A stretch of DNA of 64,000 bases from Opitutia bacterium (GCA_003569245.1 BGOM01000015.1:1-64000); one strand, 5' to 3'; shown: positions 35,986-44,926, numbered from the stretch's first letter. Notes: generated by a model from the sequence alone, not told the origin. Made by a program: numbers and translations.

Positions 35986-37325
35986 GGCAGATTAACAGCG
36001 AGCGCAATGGTCTTGTCGTCCCGCTCAGCCTTGAGAGTCGGATTTCCTGCAAGAATGAACTGAGCGAAAAGCCTGTCCGTCTCGTTCTGGACTTCGGGCT
36101 GAGCCATGCCTTTTGTCATAAGCTGACCAGGAAGCTCAACGACCGTCATTGCAATCGATGCCCAGAAATCCGCGGACGGAATATTGGGATCAACCAAAGG
36201 TCCATGGGCTCTGTACTGTGACTTAGTCTTGGTGAACCAGCTAGCGTTTTCGCATCCATCGCTAATACAGAAGACAGCGGAACTCGACAAAGGTATGAAA
36301 TTTGCCTGAACCAATCCCGGTTCGTCACGGAGATGCGTGAGGAACTTTGTCATGTTAGCCTCTCCGCCCTTCATAGGACTGAGTAGCGGAATCCACTGAC
36401 CATCACGCAGGCAGCACCCGGCGCGACCATCCCCAATATGTGCGCATGCGGTGCAGTCGGGCCCGGCAATCAGGAGAATCAAGGTCGACCCATATTCATG
36501 CGCATTCCGTTTCTCCCTTTCGGCCCGCGATGAAACGGCTTCAAGCGCTCCGACGAATGCCTTGTTTGAAATCCTTAGGAATTCCTGCCGTGTTAAAGCT
36601 TCCCCGCTTGACTCGATCGACTCGAGTACGTCTCGCGCCACCCGGGCTGCAGCTGTAACCGCCTCTTCCGCTCCTAAATTTGAATATTTGAGCGACCCTG
36701 CCCCGTCGGCTACGGCAAGAATCACGAACTTCCCCCCTGAAGTGACCACGAGCTGTGAGCGGTCCTGGCACTGGTCTGTAGTTTTCTCGCTCCCATGCAC
36801 AGACCCGCAAGCGTGCCTCCATTGACCGCCCGTACTTCCAGTTAGAACCTTCACCTGAGGCGGAGGGAAATCCGGTGCGTCTACTGGTGCTGATACTTTG
36901 GCTTTTGCCTGAGCCCGCTGTTCAATCTCCGCCTGCTGCGCCTGGGCTCGAAGCGTCTGCAGCTGCTCGTCTTGTGTTTGAACCTTCTTAACTAGGCTGT
37001 CTCGCTCCGTCTGAACCTTCTTCAAACGCAAACCGAGAGCCTTAAGCTCAGATTGAAGAGTGGCATTCGCGTTGTTGGTTTTTTCAAGATCTTGGCGAAG
37101 CTTGATTACTCCTTCAGCACCATTGAACTCAGGCACTTCTTCTGCATCGCTCAAAACCCGCGGCGGCGCTTCAGGATCTGTAACCTGATGTCCGGAATTT
37201 AACTGCCTTCGCTCCTTCCTGAGCCTTCTTGCAGTCTTTCGGTCTTTTTTTCGGCTCATATAAAAACAGCCTAATGCAAATCCCAAGACAACAATCAACA
37301 AAGCCGCCCAAGCGTTTTCTGGCAT
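35982..37325 (-). CDS. Membrane-anchored PP2C-type phosphatase of TerY-P triad
   Basis: The protein has 447 residues. A transmembrane helix (~7-25, AALLIVVLGFALGCFYM) is followed by a basic stop-transfer, a coiled coil (~75-135, LRQDLEKTNNANATLQSELK) and a PP2C_2 domain (~165-447). The metal and active-site motifs are FVILAVADGAGS, GSTLILLIAG, AHIGDGRAGC, CISDGCENASW and RDDKTIALAV. It likely reverses the neighbouring kinase's phosphorylation at the inner membrane. Only 11 bp separate it from the vWA gene. Confidence 0.92.
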   Translation of the reverse strand: MPENAWAALLIVVLGFALGCFYMSRKKDRKTARRLRKERRQLNSGHQVTDPEAPPRVLSDAEEVPEFNGAEGVIKLRQDLEKTNNANATLQSELKALGLRLKKVQTERDSLVKKVQTQDEQLQTLRAQAQQAEIEQRAQAKAKVSAPVDAPDFPPPQVKVLTGSTGGQWRHACGSVHGSEKTTDQCQDRSQLVVTSGGKFVILAVADGAGSLKYSNLGAEEAVTAAARVARDVLESIESSGEALTRQEFLRISNKAFVGALEAVSSRAEREKRNAHEYGSTLILLIAGPDCTACAHIGDGRAGCCLRDGQWIPLLSPMKGGEANMTKFLTHLRDEPGLVQANFIPLSSSAVFCISDGCENASWFTKTKSQYRAHGPLVDPNIPSADFWASIAMTVVELPGQLMTKGMAQPEVQNETDRLFAQFILAGNPTLKAERDDKTIALAVNLP

Positions 37326-37336
37326 GAAAGTTCGGA

Positions 37337-38041
37337 TCAGGACGGGCTCTGTCCGCTATCCCAACTGCCGGTGTTTGACTGAACAGCCTTACCGACATCG
37401 GCGCCTTTCGCAACTTCGGCGATTGTCGCCGAAAGCCACTTGAAGAAATCCGTAAACTTAAGCCCCGACATCTTGTAAACCGGGATTTGGGCCTGCTTGA
37501 TGCGCTCAAGGTAGGCCGGCTTGAACTCATCTACGCCCAAGGAAAGGAAGCAGAAAGTCTTCTGTTGCTCCGCTTGACGAATCTGCTGCGCAAGCTCATC
37601 CCATTTGGCTTCGAATTCCCCACCGAACTCACGCGAATCCGGTTCGCCGTCCGTGATATGGATTACCCAAGGCCGATAATAGCTAAGCCCATTGGTGCGG
37701 TACCAAGCCTTACGATCAGATACCATCTGGATTCCGGCTCGGATAGCCTGGATCGAAAATGTGCCTCCTTCGGCTTTCAGCTCAGGGAGCTGAATGTCGG
37801 CAGCCAACGAGGGCTCGACGACTCGTCGACATTCATGGCTGAAAGCGACAATGCCGATCTCGAGCTTGTTCTTCAAGTTTTCGTCCTCCTGGACCTCCTT
37901 GATGAATGCGGCAAGTCCTGCGACCATGTTAACGAGTCGACTATGCTCTGACATCGATCCGGAGGTATCGACAACCAGCGCGACCGTGCACTTCTGTTCG
38001 TAGTTCTTGGGGCTCTCTGCAGAGAAGGGATTAGTAGTCAT
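37337..38041 (-). CDS. TerY-like vWA domain protein
   Basis: The protein has 234 residues. The MIDAS motif DTSGSMS (~25) with TxD-type partner ITDGEPDS and conserved GGTFSIQAIRAG place it in the TerY group. The vWA domain fills ~18-200. The C-terminal tail is short and Ser/Gly rich (NTGSWDSGQSPS). It is first gene of the vWA-PP2C-kinase operon. TerY proteins bind metal and assemble partner proteins in tellurite and stress systems; no TerC or TerD genes are nearby here. Confidence 0.92.
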   Translation of the reverse strand: MTTNPFSAESPKNYEQKCTVALVVDTSGSMSEHSRLVNMVAGLAAFIKEVQEDENLKNKLEIGIVAFSHECRRVVEPSLAADIQLPELKAEGGTFSIQAIRAGIQMVSDRKAWYRTNGLSYYRPWVIHITDGEPDSREFGGEFEAKWDELAQQIRQAEQQKTFCFLSLGVDEFKPAYLERIKQAQIPVYKMSGLKFTDFFKWLSATIAEVAKGADVGKAVQSNTGSWDSGQSPS

Positions 38042-38107
38042 GTACGTATATTTCTTTAAGGGTTATTTGTTTCAATAACATTATAGTTAGTTCATTCTGA
38101 TTTCTAA

Positions 38108-38644
38108 TCAAGCGCAGCCGCCGTGGCGGCCAAAGCGGGCGATGACCTCAAGGATGTGTTCTGGGACTAAATAGTCGGTATCGATCACGTGCCGGTAGTT
38201 GGATTCGAGAGCGTAATCGTATCCGTATAGTTCCAAGAGGCGGCGCCGAGATTCCTCATTGCGCCTGGTCAGGCTGGCAAAATCCTCGCCGGTCCTTCCA
38301 GCCAGACGTTTGCGAACAACCATGGGTGAAGCCTTCAAGAAGATGCTCATGGCACCCAAGAAAAAGTGGGCTCCCATCCTGAAGTCGACGACCAGGCCGG
38401 CAGCCTGACCGAGTTGTTGCCGAATGGTATTACAAAAGTCGTCGTCGAGCTGCAGGTCGATCGCGGGGTTACCCTCGCACAAGCCTTGGAGGGCGTGCAC
38501 ATCCAAGCCATACTTGGTATGCGCGAATTCTCGGGCATGGTTGCCGGCGGAGTGGAAGACATAACCCAGCTTAGCAGCCAGCGCCTGGCCCACGGTTGTC
38601 TTCCCCGTGCAGGCTTCTCCGCTCAAGATGATGAGGTTTTCCAT
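38108..38644 (-). CDS. P-loop (cytidylate-kinase-like) protein
   Basis: The protein has 178 residues from the ATG before ENLIILSGEACTGKTTVGQ; the longer ORF overlaps the radical SAM gene. Walker A GEACTGKT is at ~9-16. The lid-like region is RTGEDFASLTRRNEESRRRL, close to AAA_18/CMP-kinase-like enzymes. The substrate is probably a nucleotide or small phosphate acceptor; not known. It starts 7 bp after the radical SAM stop, so the two likely act in one pathway. Confidence 0.82.
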   Translation of the reverse strand: MENLIILSGEACTGKTTVGQALAAKLGYVFHSAGNHAREFAHTKYGLDVHALQGLCEGNPAIDLQLDDDFCNTIRQQLGQAAGLVVDFRMGAHFFLGAMSIFLKASPMVVRKRLAGRTGEDFASLTRRNEESRRRLLELYGYDYALESNYRHVIDTDYLVPEHILEVIARFGRHGGCA

Positions 38645-38651
38645 GGTCAGA

Positions 38652-40148
38652 TTAGGCAGCGGCAAGCTGGGCCGAGTCGGTGAACCCGCGATGGATCCGG
38701 TACTCAAGCAACGACGACCAGGGCCAGCGACGGGTCACTTCGATGCCGTAGGCCGAGGGGTTGCTCCCCATCGGGGAAAGCATCTCCAGCTGGAAGGCGT
38801 TATGCTCGATCATCGCCTTAAGCGCAGGTCGCACGGCGACCTCGTCCCGGACAACCTGGAGCCAATGTTGCTCCTCGCGAACATCTGCCCCGGGCAGACC
38901 GGTCAGGTAGTTTATGACGACCGCGACGCCCGCCTCGGCGGCGGCATCCAGGAAGCCGCGGAGCAGCTTCGGTGACTGCGGCTTATTGATGATGTTTTGG
39001 GAGGTGTCGTCGAGGGTCTCGAGGCCGATCTCTAGAGTACGCAAGCCTTCGCCGTACAGACGACGCATGGTCTCCCGATTGAAGCTGTCGTGGAGCTTGG
39101 TGCATGCGCTCCACAAGACCCGGCCCTTGATCATTGCACCGACCTCACGCAGCTGAGTGGGCACAAGGAGACTATCCTTGAAAGAGACCACGGCATCATG
39201 GGCGACCGCCTGCTCGATGACGGGCTCCAAGGCCGTCACAGAAATCTTACGATGCTTACCCTCAATTTTGGGGTAAGTGCAGAAAGAGCACTTGCCGTAG
39301 GCGCAGCCGCGCGAGGCCTGGACGGGCAGGGTCAGGCTACCTTGGCCATAGGACACGAGATCGAAGGAGGGAACCGTAGCGCCGTCTTCCTTGGCACGCC
39401 GGGAAGCCGTGCCAGCTCGGAAGACTTCCGCCGGCCAAGGATTGTCGATGGCTACAGCGTCGAGAAGCTCAACCCAGGTCTTCTCGGCGTACCCGACCAC
39501 GAAGCCGTCGATGCCTTCGCCATAGATTGTATCCTTGCTGATAGGGTCAGCCAAAGCGGTGACATGGGCACCGCCCCAGACGACCGGGACCCCAGGCCAG
39601 ACGGCGCGGATGACCTTGGTGACGGCCAGAGCGGCGATGATCTGACCGCTGAACATGACGGAGAGTCCGACCAAGTCCGGACGCGGAACCTGCTCTAACT
39701 GACGACGCACCCATTCCCCGAATGAGCCTGCGGCCAGGTTGGCGGCGCAGCCGATGATTTCATCGTGTGAAGCGTAGAGCACAACAGTTCGCGATTCCCT
39801 TTCATTAGCGGGGACAGGGACGGGCCAGTGGGTTGAGCAAAGCTCCTGCCACTCCTGGTAAAGACGGTTCAGCTCCTTGGACGGCTTATCATGGTCACCC
39901 TTGATCTGGCCGGAGGTATGGGCGGAGGTGATGCGCTCCTTGATCCATTCTCGGTTGAGATCCAGGACGTCGACCTTGTGTCCGGCGCGTTCGCCCGCCC
40001 CTTTCAGGTAGGCGGGGCCGGCCATCGGCCCCCCGAAGTGCTTGAGGAACGGCGGGACGATGACAACCGACGCGGTCTTCGGTCGAACGTCGGGGATAAC
40101 GGGCAACGGAGCGCCGTCAGTGGTGAGGTAGCTGGATACGTCGATCAT
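38652..40148 (-). CDS. B12-binding-type radical SAM protein
   Basis: The protein has 498 residues. The N-terminal ~230 residues resemble a cobalamin-binding Rossmann domain (PDLVGLSVMFSGQIIAALAV, VPVVWGGAHVTALAD), though no clear DxHxxG is seen. The radical SAM cluster motif is C-x4-C-x2-C in RGCAYGKCSFC (~280). Then SCTKLHDSFNRETMRRLYGE and LEIGLETLDDTSQNIINKPQ follow the usual SAM barrel. The N-terminus may process an unknown substrate. It is paired with the P-loop kinase. A natural-product or nucleotide modification role is inference. Confidence 0.88.
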   Translation of the reverse strand: MIDVSSYLTTDGAPLPVIPDVRPKTASVVIVPPFLKHFGGPMAGPAYLKGAGERAGHKVDVLDLNREWIKERITSAHTSGQIKGDHDKPSKELNRLYQEWQELCSTHWPVPVPANERESRTVVLYASHDEIIGCAANLAAGSFGEWVRRQLEQVPRPDLVGLSVMFSGQIIAALAVTKVIRAVWPGVPVVWGGAHVTALADPISKDTIYGEGIDGFVVGYAEKTWVELLDAVAIDNPWPAEVFRAGTASRRAKEDGATVPSFDLVSYGQGSLTLPVQASRGCAYGKCSFCTYPKIEGKHRKISVTALEPVIEQAVAHDAVVSFKDSLLVPTQLREVGAMIKGRVLWSACTKLHDSFNRETMRRLYGEGLRTLEIGLETLDDTSQNIINKPQSPKLLRGFLDAAAEAGVAVVINYLTGLPGADVREEQHWLQVVRDEVAVRPALKAMIEHNAFQLEMLSPMGSNPSAYGIEVTRRWPWSSLLEYRIHRGFTDSAQLAAA

Positions 40149-40298
40149 GACGCCTCCATCGTTCGCCTGATTTACAGATGCTCAACCTACTCAGCTTTAT
40201 ACTGCAGCCTGCCGAGGCTAATTGTTAGCAGACTCGTGTTTTCACCATTAAAAACGCGTTTTTATTGGTGGATGCATTAGCAGGACCAAACGCCAAAG

Positions 40299-42185
40299 CT
40301 AACGCCTTAGATCACACCTAATACGCAAACCCGTAATTATTCTCTCTAATTCTAAATCAAAGTTAAAATATATCCCGAACTGGATTTCACCTGCGGTAAT
40401 CAAGGCTTTACGATAGCGCGCTATTTGTAGCTTAGCCTTCTTATCTTCCGTGGCCCTTTCCTTCATCCATAAGGCGGCTGCCATTTCGGGTATACACCAT
40501 GCAGCAACCTCGCCATCCATCGTGCCCTCGTCATTCTTAACTGAAATATCTTCTTCGAACTTTACTTTGGAATCAAAGATAGCGTCGAGTGTCCGGGCAT
40601 AATGGGAAAGCGCCTGATCTAACTGAACTATATACTTTTGCGGAACATTTTGGCAATGCCACGCATTGTGTAACGCGTTTCTTGCCATCAGCATCCAGAC
40701 GATTCCTTTAGGAATATCGAGTGCGTCGTCTTTCTTAAGCCAGGCGATGGCTTCCTCGATATAACTGGTCCCCGGCTTCCCCCTCACATCAATGATGAAA
40801 CGCGGGTTGGATCGCAGACCTGCCCGGTACCTAATTGCAAGCAGCCCAAATTGCCTAGCTTTGGAAGCGGCCTTCAAAATCTCGGGCCTCGAAAGAGATT
40901 CTAAAAGCCTGTCCAACAGTTCGGACGCCCGCCACTCTAGCTTTAATACTACCGCGGCATTTTTCAGGTCCGCAGATAGCCCGTGGGCAGGGTTTCCTTT
41001 CACCATTCGTCCAAGAAGTATTCGCCGTGAAAGGAGGTAAGCCCAACCGAATAGCTTGGAAGCCTGATCATGATCCGTATGGTCGGGGTAAGGATAGGCT
41101 TTGTGGGCATCGATAACCTTCTCCGCAGTGTCCAGCGCCCCATCTGGATTCTTTCTCAACATCTCGGCTTCTGCTTCCATCTTAAAAGCAAATCTCAAAA
41201 GTCCGAACTTCGCCCGGGCGCAATTCACTAAAGGCAATTGTTCGGTTTTCTTGAACGTAAGCTCATCTTGCTGAATTACCTTAGCGACTAGCATCTCGTC
41301 TGCCGAAAGATCCCCCGAGGCAAGATCTGCGAGGCTGGACCATAAGCGACTTATCGCAGGGTTCTCGACATATTCGGTCACAAGCTCGCGTATGAGCGTA
41401 AACTGTTCGTTAGCCTGCGATCTTACGGGGTGAAAATGTATAAGGGCGTCAAAGAGCAGTTGCCACCTTTGCAGTTTTTCCATCTCGGACGTGGATAATG
41501 ATGTAGGCTTAGCGTAACCGCGAGCTGCACCTAGTTCCTCCGGCTTCGACGGGGCGCCAGAGGCATACCAAGCCAATAGCGACTTGCTGGGCGGATCGTC
41601 ATCGCGCGCCCTACCATCGACCGCGATCACTCTGAATACCGACGGATCGGAGCGCAGGAGAAAGGTTAAGTTGTGCGCCATGATTGGGGTCAAAACCACA
41701 CGTCCAACGAGACTAATCAGGCCATCGTATTCTACCTTCGGGAAAATCGAGTGAAGCCGTAGCGATACAGCCACAAAATGGTTAAGGGCGACGCGATAGC
41801 CGATTGGCCCGGGCCAACGCTCGTTTTCAACCTGAGAAAAGTCGGGCATTATCTGGCACAGCCCCGCTTCGACACCCATGAGGGCTTTCTCTACGCGGAC
41901 CGCCGATTCTAAGTAGTCTCCTTCTTTTTTTAACAAAACTCCAAAGCCTTCCTTCATCCTCACCACCAACTTCGTCCTCGAATCTTTGAGAAAGGCGCGG
42001 GCCTTACTTAGTGTTACTTTAAATGAACTAGTTTTCTGGCCGCGCACCAATTGAAGATCGCTTTGCATCTTCGCAGTCATTTGTCCCCTCATTTCCTTGA
42101 GGCCGTAGCGATATAGGCCAGCCAAGGCTTCCGTTAAAAGCAACCCGGCCCACTTGTTGGCGTCTCCAGCTGGGGGGTTATTCAT
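40299..42185 (-). CDS. Large helical protein, family H copy 1
   Basis: The protein has 628 residues from the ATG before NNPPAGDANKW; the longer ORF starts with TTG. It is mostly helical, with no signal or transmembrane segment. It shares with the 48643-50421 protein the signature RYRAGLRSNPRFI (there RYAAGFATNPRYI). The C-terminus has PEM...R...FGIYFN..LELERIITGL (there PEL...YGIYFD..EEERMLTAGL). The function is unknown. It is AT-richer than the host copy and is the last gene before the ~42.2 kb boundary. Confidence 0.75.
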   Translation of the reverse strand: MNNPPAGDANKWAGLLLTEALAGLYRYGLKEMRGQMTAKMQSDLQLVRGQKTSSFKVTLSKARAFLKDSRTKLVVRMKEGFGVLLKKEGDYLESAVRVEKALMGVEAGLCQIMPDFSQVENERWPGPIGYRVALNHFVAVSLRLHSIFPKVEYDGLISLVGRVVLTPIMAHNLTFLLRSDPSVFRVIAVDGRARDDDPPSKSLLAWYASGAPSKPEELGAARGYAKPTSLSTSEMEKLQRWQLLFDALIHFHPVRSQANEQFTLIRELVTEYVENPAISRLWSSLADLASGDLSADEMLVAKVIQQDELTFKKTEQLPLVNCARAKFGLLRFAFKMEAEAEMLRKNPDGALDTAEKVIDAHKAYPYPDHTDHDQASKLFGWAYLLSRRILLGRMVKGNPAHGLSADLKNAAVVLKLEWRASELLDRLLESLSRPEILKAASKARQFGLLAIRYRAGLRSNPRFIIDVRGKPGTSYIEEAIAWLKKDDALDIPKGIVWMLMARNALHNAWHCQNVPQKYIVQLDQALSHYARTLDAIFDSKVKFEEDISVKNDEGTMDGEVAAWCIPEMAAALWMKERATEDKKAKLQIARYRKALITAGEIQFGIYFNFDLELERIITGLRIRCDLRR

Positions 42186-42373
42186 ATATAGGCTTATTAG
42201 ATGCCCCGAATGACCGGTCAAGGCGGTGATGCGCCGCTAACCGTCATCCTTGGCGTTTACCCCAATTTTATGAGCATATTCTACGTCAGCTAACATTTAC
42301 TCCACAATGAGGACCCATCATTCCCCTCCTTATTTACCCAAGATTTATCTCCTGCATATTTGGTTTCATACGC

Positions 42374-43033
42374 ATGAATCCTCTTCTGTATTTATCCCGG
42401 ACGAGCGCCAATGGCTGGACGATCCTCCGCCCGCAGTCCCAGGCTAACCTGCTGGCCGACCTGGCGCAACTGGGTCCGGTCATCCAGACGACGGAGATCA
42501 CCCCGCGGGTCAACGCCAAGGCGGCCTTGGCGACCGATCAGGAGATGGCGCTGCACACGGACCATCCCCGGGCCCGTTGGATCAGCTGGGAGTGCGTCCG
42601 CCAGTCCTCCGAGGGAGGCTACAGCCTACTGAAGGACACCAAGCCCGCGCTTAATTCCCTTTCCGACTCCGAGCGCGACGAACTCCGAGCCCTGACGATT
42701 CGCACGCATGTCGTCTTTCCGGACGATATGGGAGCCTATCCTGTCCTTCGTCAGGATAGAGACGGCGCTGACTGGGTCTACTTCACGCCTTGGATGACGG
42801 ATGGGCAGTCCTCGCCGGCGTTCCGCAAGTTCATCCAGGCGCTCGAGGCCACCCCGACCCTTACCCTCCGTCTCTACCCCGGGGAATCCCTGCTCATCGA
42901 TAACGGCCGCATGCTGCATGGCCGCTCGGCACTCGGCGGCGACAAAGACCGCCTCCTGATCCGCCGATGGATCGCCTCCCCTTTCGACACTTTCGGCCGC
43001 ACCCGCGGCCTAGAAGCCAACGCCGTCGGCTAA
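42374..43033 (+). CDS. TauD/TfdA-like Fe(II)/2-oxoglutarate oxygenase
   Basis: The protein has 219 residues. The iron ligands are probably His-x-Asp in LHTDHPRARW (~57) and the distal His in NGRMLHGRSALGG (~180), with RLLIRRW after it for 2-oxoglutarate binding. This is the TauD/TfdA layout at short length. The substrate is unknown. It lies 24 bp before the GRDP-like gene with the Cys-rich tail, so it may hydroxylate a partner or a product of that operon. Confidence 0.85.
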   Translation: MNPLLYLSRTSANGWTILRPQSQANLLADLAQLGPVIQTTEITPRVNAKAALATDQEMALHTDHPRARWISWECVRQSSEGGYSLLKDTKPALNSLSDSERDELRALTIRTHVVFPDDMGAYPVLRQDRDGADWVYFTPWMTDGQSSPAFRKFIQALEATPTLTLRLYPGESLLIDNGRMLHGRSALGGDKDRLLIRRWIASPFDTFGRTRGLEANAVG

Positions 43034-43057
43034 ATCGGCACTCCCAAACCAAAAACC

Positions 43058-43630
43058 ATGAACACCCAGACCCAGATCCCCGCGGCGGAGGCCTTCCTGG
43101 CCCACGCCTCCACCCTCAACCCGGCGCCGACCCACATGGTCTTCCCCGCCCCGCTCACCTCGGAGCGCATCAGCTGGCTCGCCGCCAAAGGCGTCGACCC
43201 GCAGATCGCCGCCCTCGACCTCGAGATGGTCAAGATGAAGCTCCGCGACCAGGAGGAAGGCCAGGGGTGGTCGCTCCAGCAGACCGACGAGGCCGAACTC
43301 GAGTACAAGCGCTGGCTCACCCTCGTGAAGCGCCATGGCAAGGGCATGGTCCCGACCAACGCGATCGACCTCTTCTGGCACCAGCACATCCTCGACACCC
43401 GCGCCTACGTGGTCGACTGCGAGCGGACCTTCGGTGGCTACCTGCACCACTACCCCTACTTCGGCATGCGCGGGGAGCAGGACGCCAAGGACCTCGAGGC
43501 CGCGTTCCGCCGGACGCAGGCCCTCTACCAGGAGGCCTTCAACGAGACCCTCGGCGCCAACGCCGGTGAGAACTGCTGGCACGACTGCGAAAGCCGCTGC
43601 TGGCACGCCTGCTCCGGCGGGAAGGACTAA
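43058..43630 (+). CDS. GRDP-like protein with C-terminal Cx3C tail
   Basis: The protein has 190 residues. The core (~80-150) matches the glycine-rich-domain (DUF1399-like) family, with FWHQHILDTRAYVVDCERTF and GYLHHYPYFGM. The last ~18 residues form 'NCWHDCESRCWHACSGG', in which four cysteines are spaced exactly by three residues, with Trp-His after the first and third. Such a tail could bind metal, form disulfides or be a modified peptide-like segment. It sits in an operon with the oxygenase upstream. Confidence 0.85.
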   Translation: MNTQTQIPAAEAFLAHASTLNPAPTHMVFPAPLTSERISWLAAKGVDPQIAALDLEMVKMKLRDQEEGQGWSLQQTDEAELEYKRWLTLVKRHGKGMVPTNAIDLFWHQHILDTRAYVVDCERTFGGYLHHYPYFGMRGEQDAKDLEAAFRRTQALYQEAFNETLGANAGENCWHDCESRCWHACSGGKD

Positions 43631-43642
43631 CCAACGGGGCTC

Positions 43643-43664
43643 GGCCGGCCCGCAAGGGCCGGCC
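43643..43664 (+). terminator. GGCCGGCCC-GCAA-GGGCCGGCC hairpin
   Basis: A perfect 9-bp GC stem with a GCAA (GNRA) loop begins 13 bp after the stop of the GRDP-like gene. It lacks a following U-tract, so it may be a transcript-stabilising or rho-assisted end rather than a classic terminator. Confidence 0.5.
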
Positions 43665-43768
43665 ATCCGCCCTCTGCTTCAAGCACTTACCCAACTTAAG
43701 CCCAATTCCTGCGACAAGCGCCCTCACCCGAACCCACCCTATCTCCCACCCCTCTTTATAGAGACCTC

Positions 43769-44674
43769 ATGATCGACTCCTCCCACACCCCCCCGGCCTT
43801 CAACAGCTACGCCGACGTAATCAGAACTATCCGGCTCGGACAGAAAGCATTCCTAAACATGTCGAACGGCACTACCTCCCGTATCAACCGAACCCGACTG
43901 CTGCAAAACTATGAGACCATCCTGCATTGCGCCGGCATCGAGCAGATGATGGGCGAGGCCATCGGCGTAAAGCCGGGCGAACTTTTGATCCAAGACGCCG
44001 ACGAGGAACTTGGTCGATATGCGGACGTGCCTGCCTGCTGGCTGCCTTCGCTAGGCGAGTTGATTTCAGCCGCCGACCATAAAATGGCGATCGCCAGCGA
44101 TTTGCTGGCGGAAATCAAGTTGGTCAAAGAGTTTCGCGACCAGGTTCTGCATGGCAAACAGCCCGCTTTCGGCGCCGGCCAACGTAAATGCGTGAAAGCC
44201 GTTTTCCAGAAGCTGCGACAGGGCAAGCACTGCACACCCCGAGCGGAGTTGCTTAGCCGAATCGCCTTCGTCGAGAAGATTCAAGCTGGCAAAGCCGAGG
44301 CTGAAGAAACTTTCGCGACTCTGGAAACTCTCTATCTTTCGATTGAGGCCGAGAGCGACGTTCGGAACGCACTGCCGCCTTCAAAATACAAAAATTTTCA
44401 TCTCCCGGCCGTAGCCAGCATCTTCGAGCTCAAGCGGCTCGACCCGGCCCTGACGCGGATTTTCAAGCGCGACAACCTTTCTCGACGACTCAGGGCAAGT
44501 GCCTTGATCCGGAACCACCTCGTACATGGGTCGCTCATCACCCCAACCGAGAGACAAACGAGCATCATCCGTTCGGCACATGAGCTCCTGGGGCAGGCGC
44601 TGGTCGAATTCCAGCTTAAGAAGAACGGCGGCCACACCGCCGGCGGCGACCTCCGCAACGGATTGGACCTCTGA
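43769..44674 (+). CDS. Two-HEPN-motif protein, candidate RNase effector
   Basis: The protein has 301 residues. Two separate HEPN-type motifs are visible: VKEFRDQVLHGKQ (~125) and ALIRNHLVHGSLI (~248), both R-x4-H followed by Gly. This suggests a tandem HEPN fold that forms one RNase site within a single chain. The N-terminal ~100 residues and the C-terminus (GGHTAGGDLRNG) are uncharacterised. It is GC-poorer than its neighbours and may be acquired. The target RNA and any antitoxin are unknown. It is on the same strand, ~140 bp before the small Gly-rich gene. Confidence 0.7.
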   Translation: MIDSSHTPPAFNSYADVIRTIRLGQKAFLNMSNGTTSRINRTRLLQNYETILHCAGIEQMMGEAIGVKPGELLIQDADEELGRYADVPACWLPSLGELISAADHKMAIASDLLAEIKLVKEFRDQVLHGKQPAFGAGQRKCVKAVFQKLRQGKHCTPRAELLSRIAFVEKIQAGKAEAEETFATLETLYLSIEAESDVRNALPPSKYKNFHLPAVASIFELKRLDPALTRIFKRDNLSRRLRASALIRNHLVHGSLITPTERQTSIIRSAHELLGQALVEFQLKKNGGHTAGGDLRNGLDL

Positions 44675-44813
44675 CCTGACCATGCTCCCGAACCAAACCG
44701 CATTTCCGCATCCCAGTCAGCCTAAGCCGCTAATCAATCGGCCGGCGACTCCACGGAGCCGACAACCCCTTTGGGCGTGTCCTGAAACCCCCAGAATAGA
44801 AAGGATCAACAAC

Positions 44814-44906
44814 ATGGCTAACAACTACGGCAACGGTGGCGGTTACCCCAGCACGACGGGCAACTCGTCGGGCGGCGGTCGCTCCAACGGCCCGCGCGGC
44901 AAGTAA
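44814..44906 (+). CDS. 30-aa Gly/Asn-rich small protein
   Basis: The peptide MANNYGNGGGYPSTTGNSSG ... GRSNGPRGK has 30 residues. It is too short for its own track entry; the 126-aa track ORF covering it is fused to out-of-gene codons. It has a good Shine-Dalgarno AAAGGA ~7 nt before ATG and a strong terminator 20 bp after the stop, so it is very likely expressed. It has no signal peptide and no cysteine. Its role is unknown: a structural, signalling or RNA-binding peptide, or a precursor peptide. Confidence 0.7.
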   Translation: MANNYGNGGGYPSTTGNSSGGGRSNGPRGK

Positions 44907-44926
44907 GCCGCCAAGCGGATGGTCGC

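Larger units (their letters stand above)
16600..42300. mobile_element. Accessory/defence genomic island (approximate limits)
   Basis: From about 16.6 to 42.3 kb the host repeat mosaics are absent. Gene density of nucleases, helicase, methylase, kinase/phosphatase and unknown proteins is high, and AT-richer coding appears (for example 22.1-29.9 and 40.3-42.2 kb). The left side carries ORF6N and IS3 relics and TCTGACCCTATTAAG-type repeats. No integrase, tRNA or clear attachment direct repeat was found, so the ends are approximate. Confidence 0.55.

Noticed and set aside
38652-40148. Viperin-type antiviral radical SAM assignment
   Set aside because: The protein is longer, has a B12-like N-terminal domain and a Cx4CxxC motif, so it does not fit the viperin pattern even though a nucleotide-kinase-like gene is adjacent.
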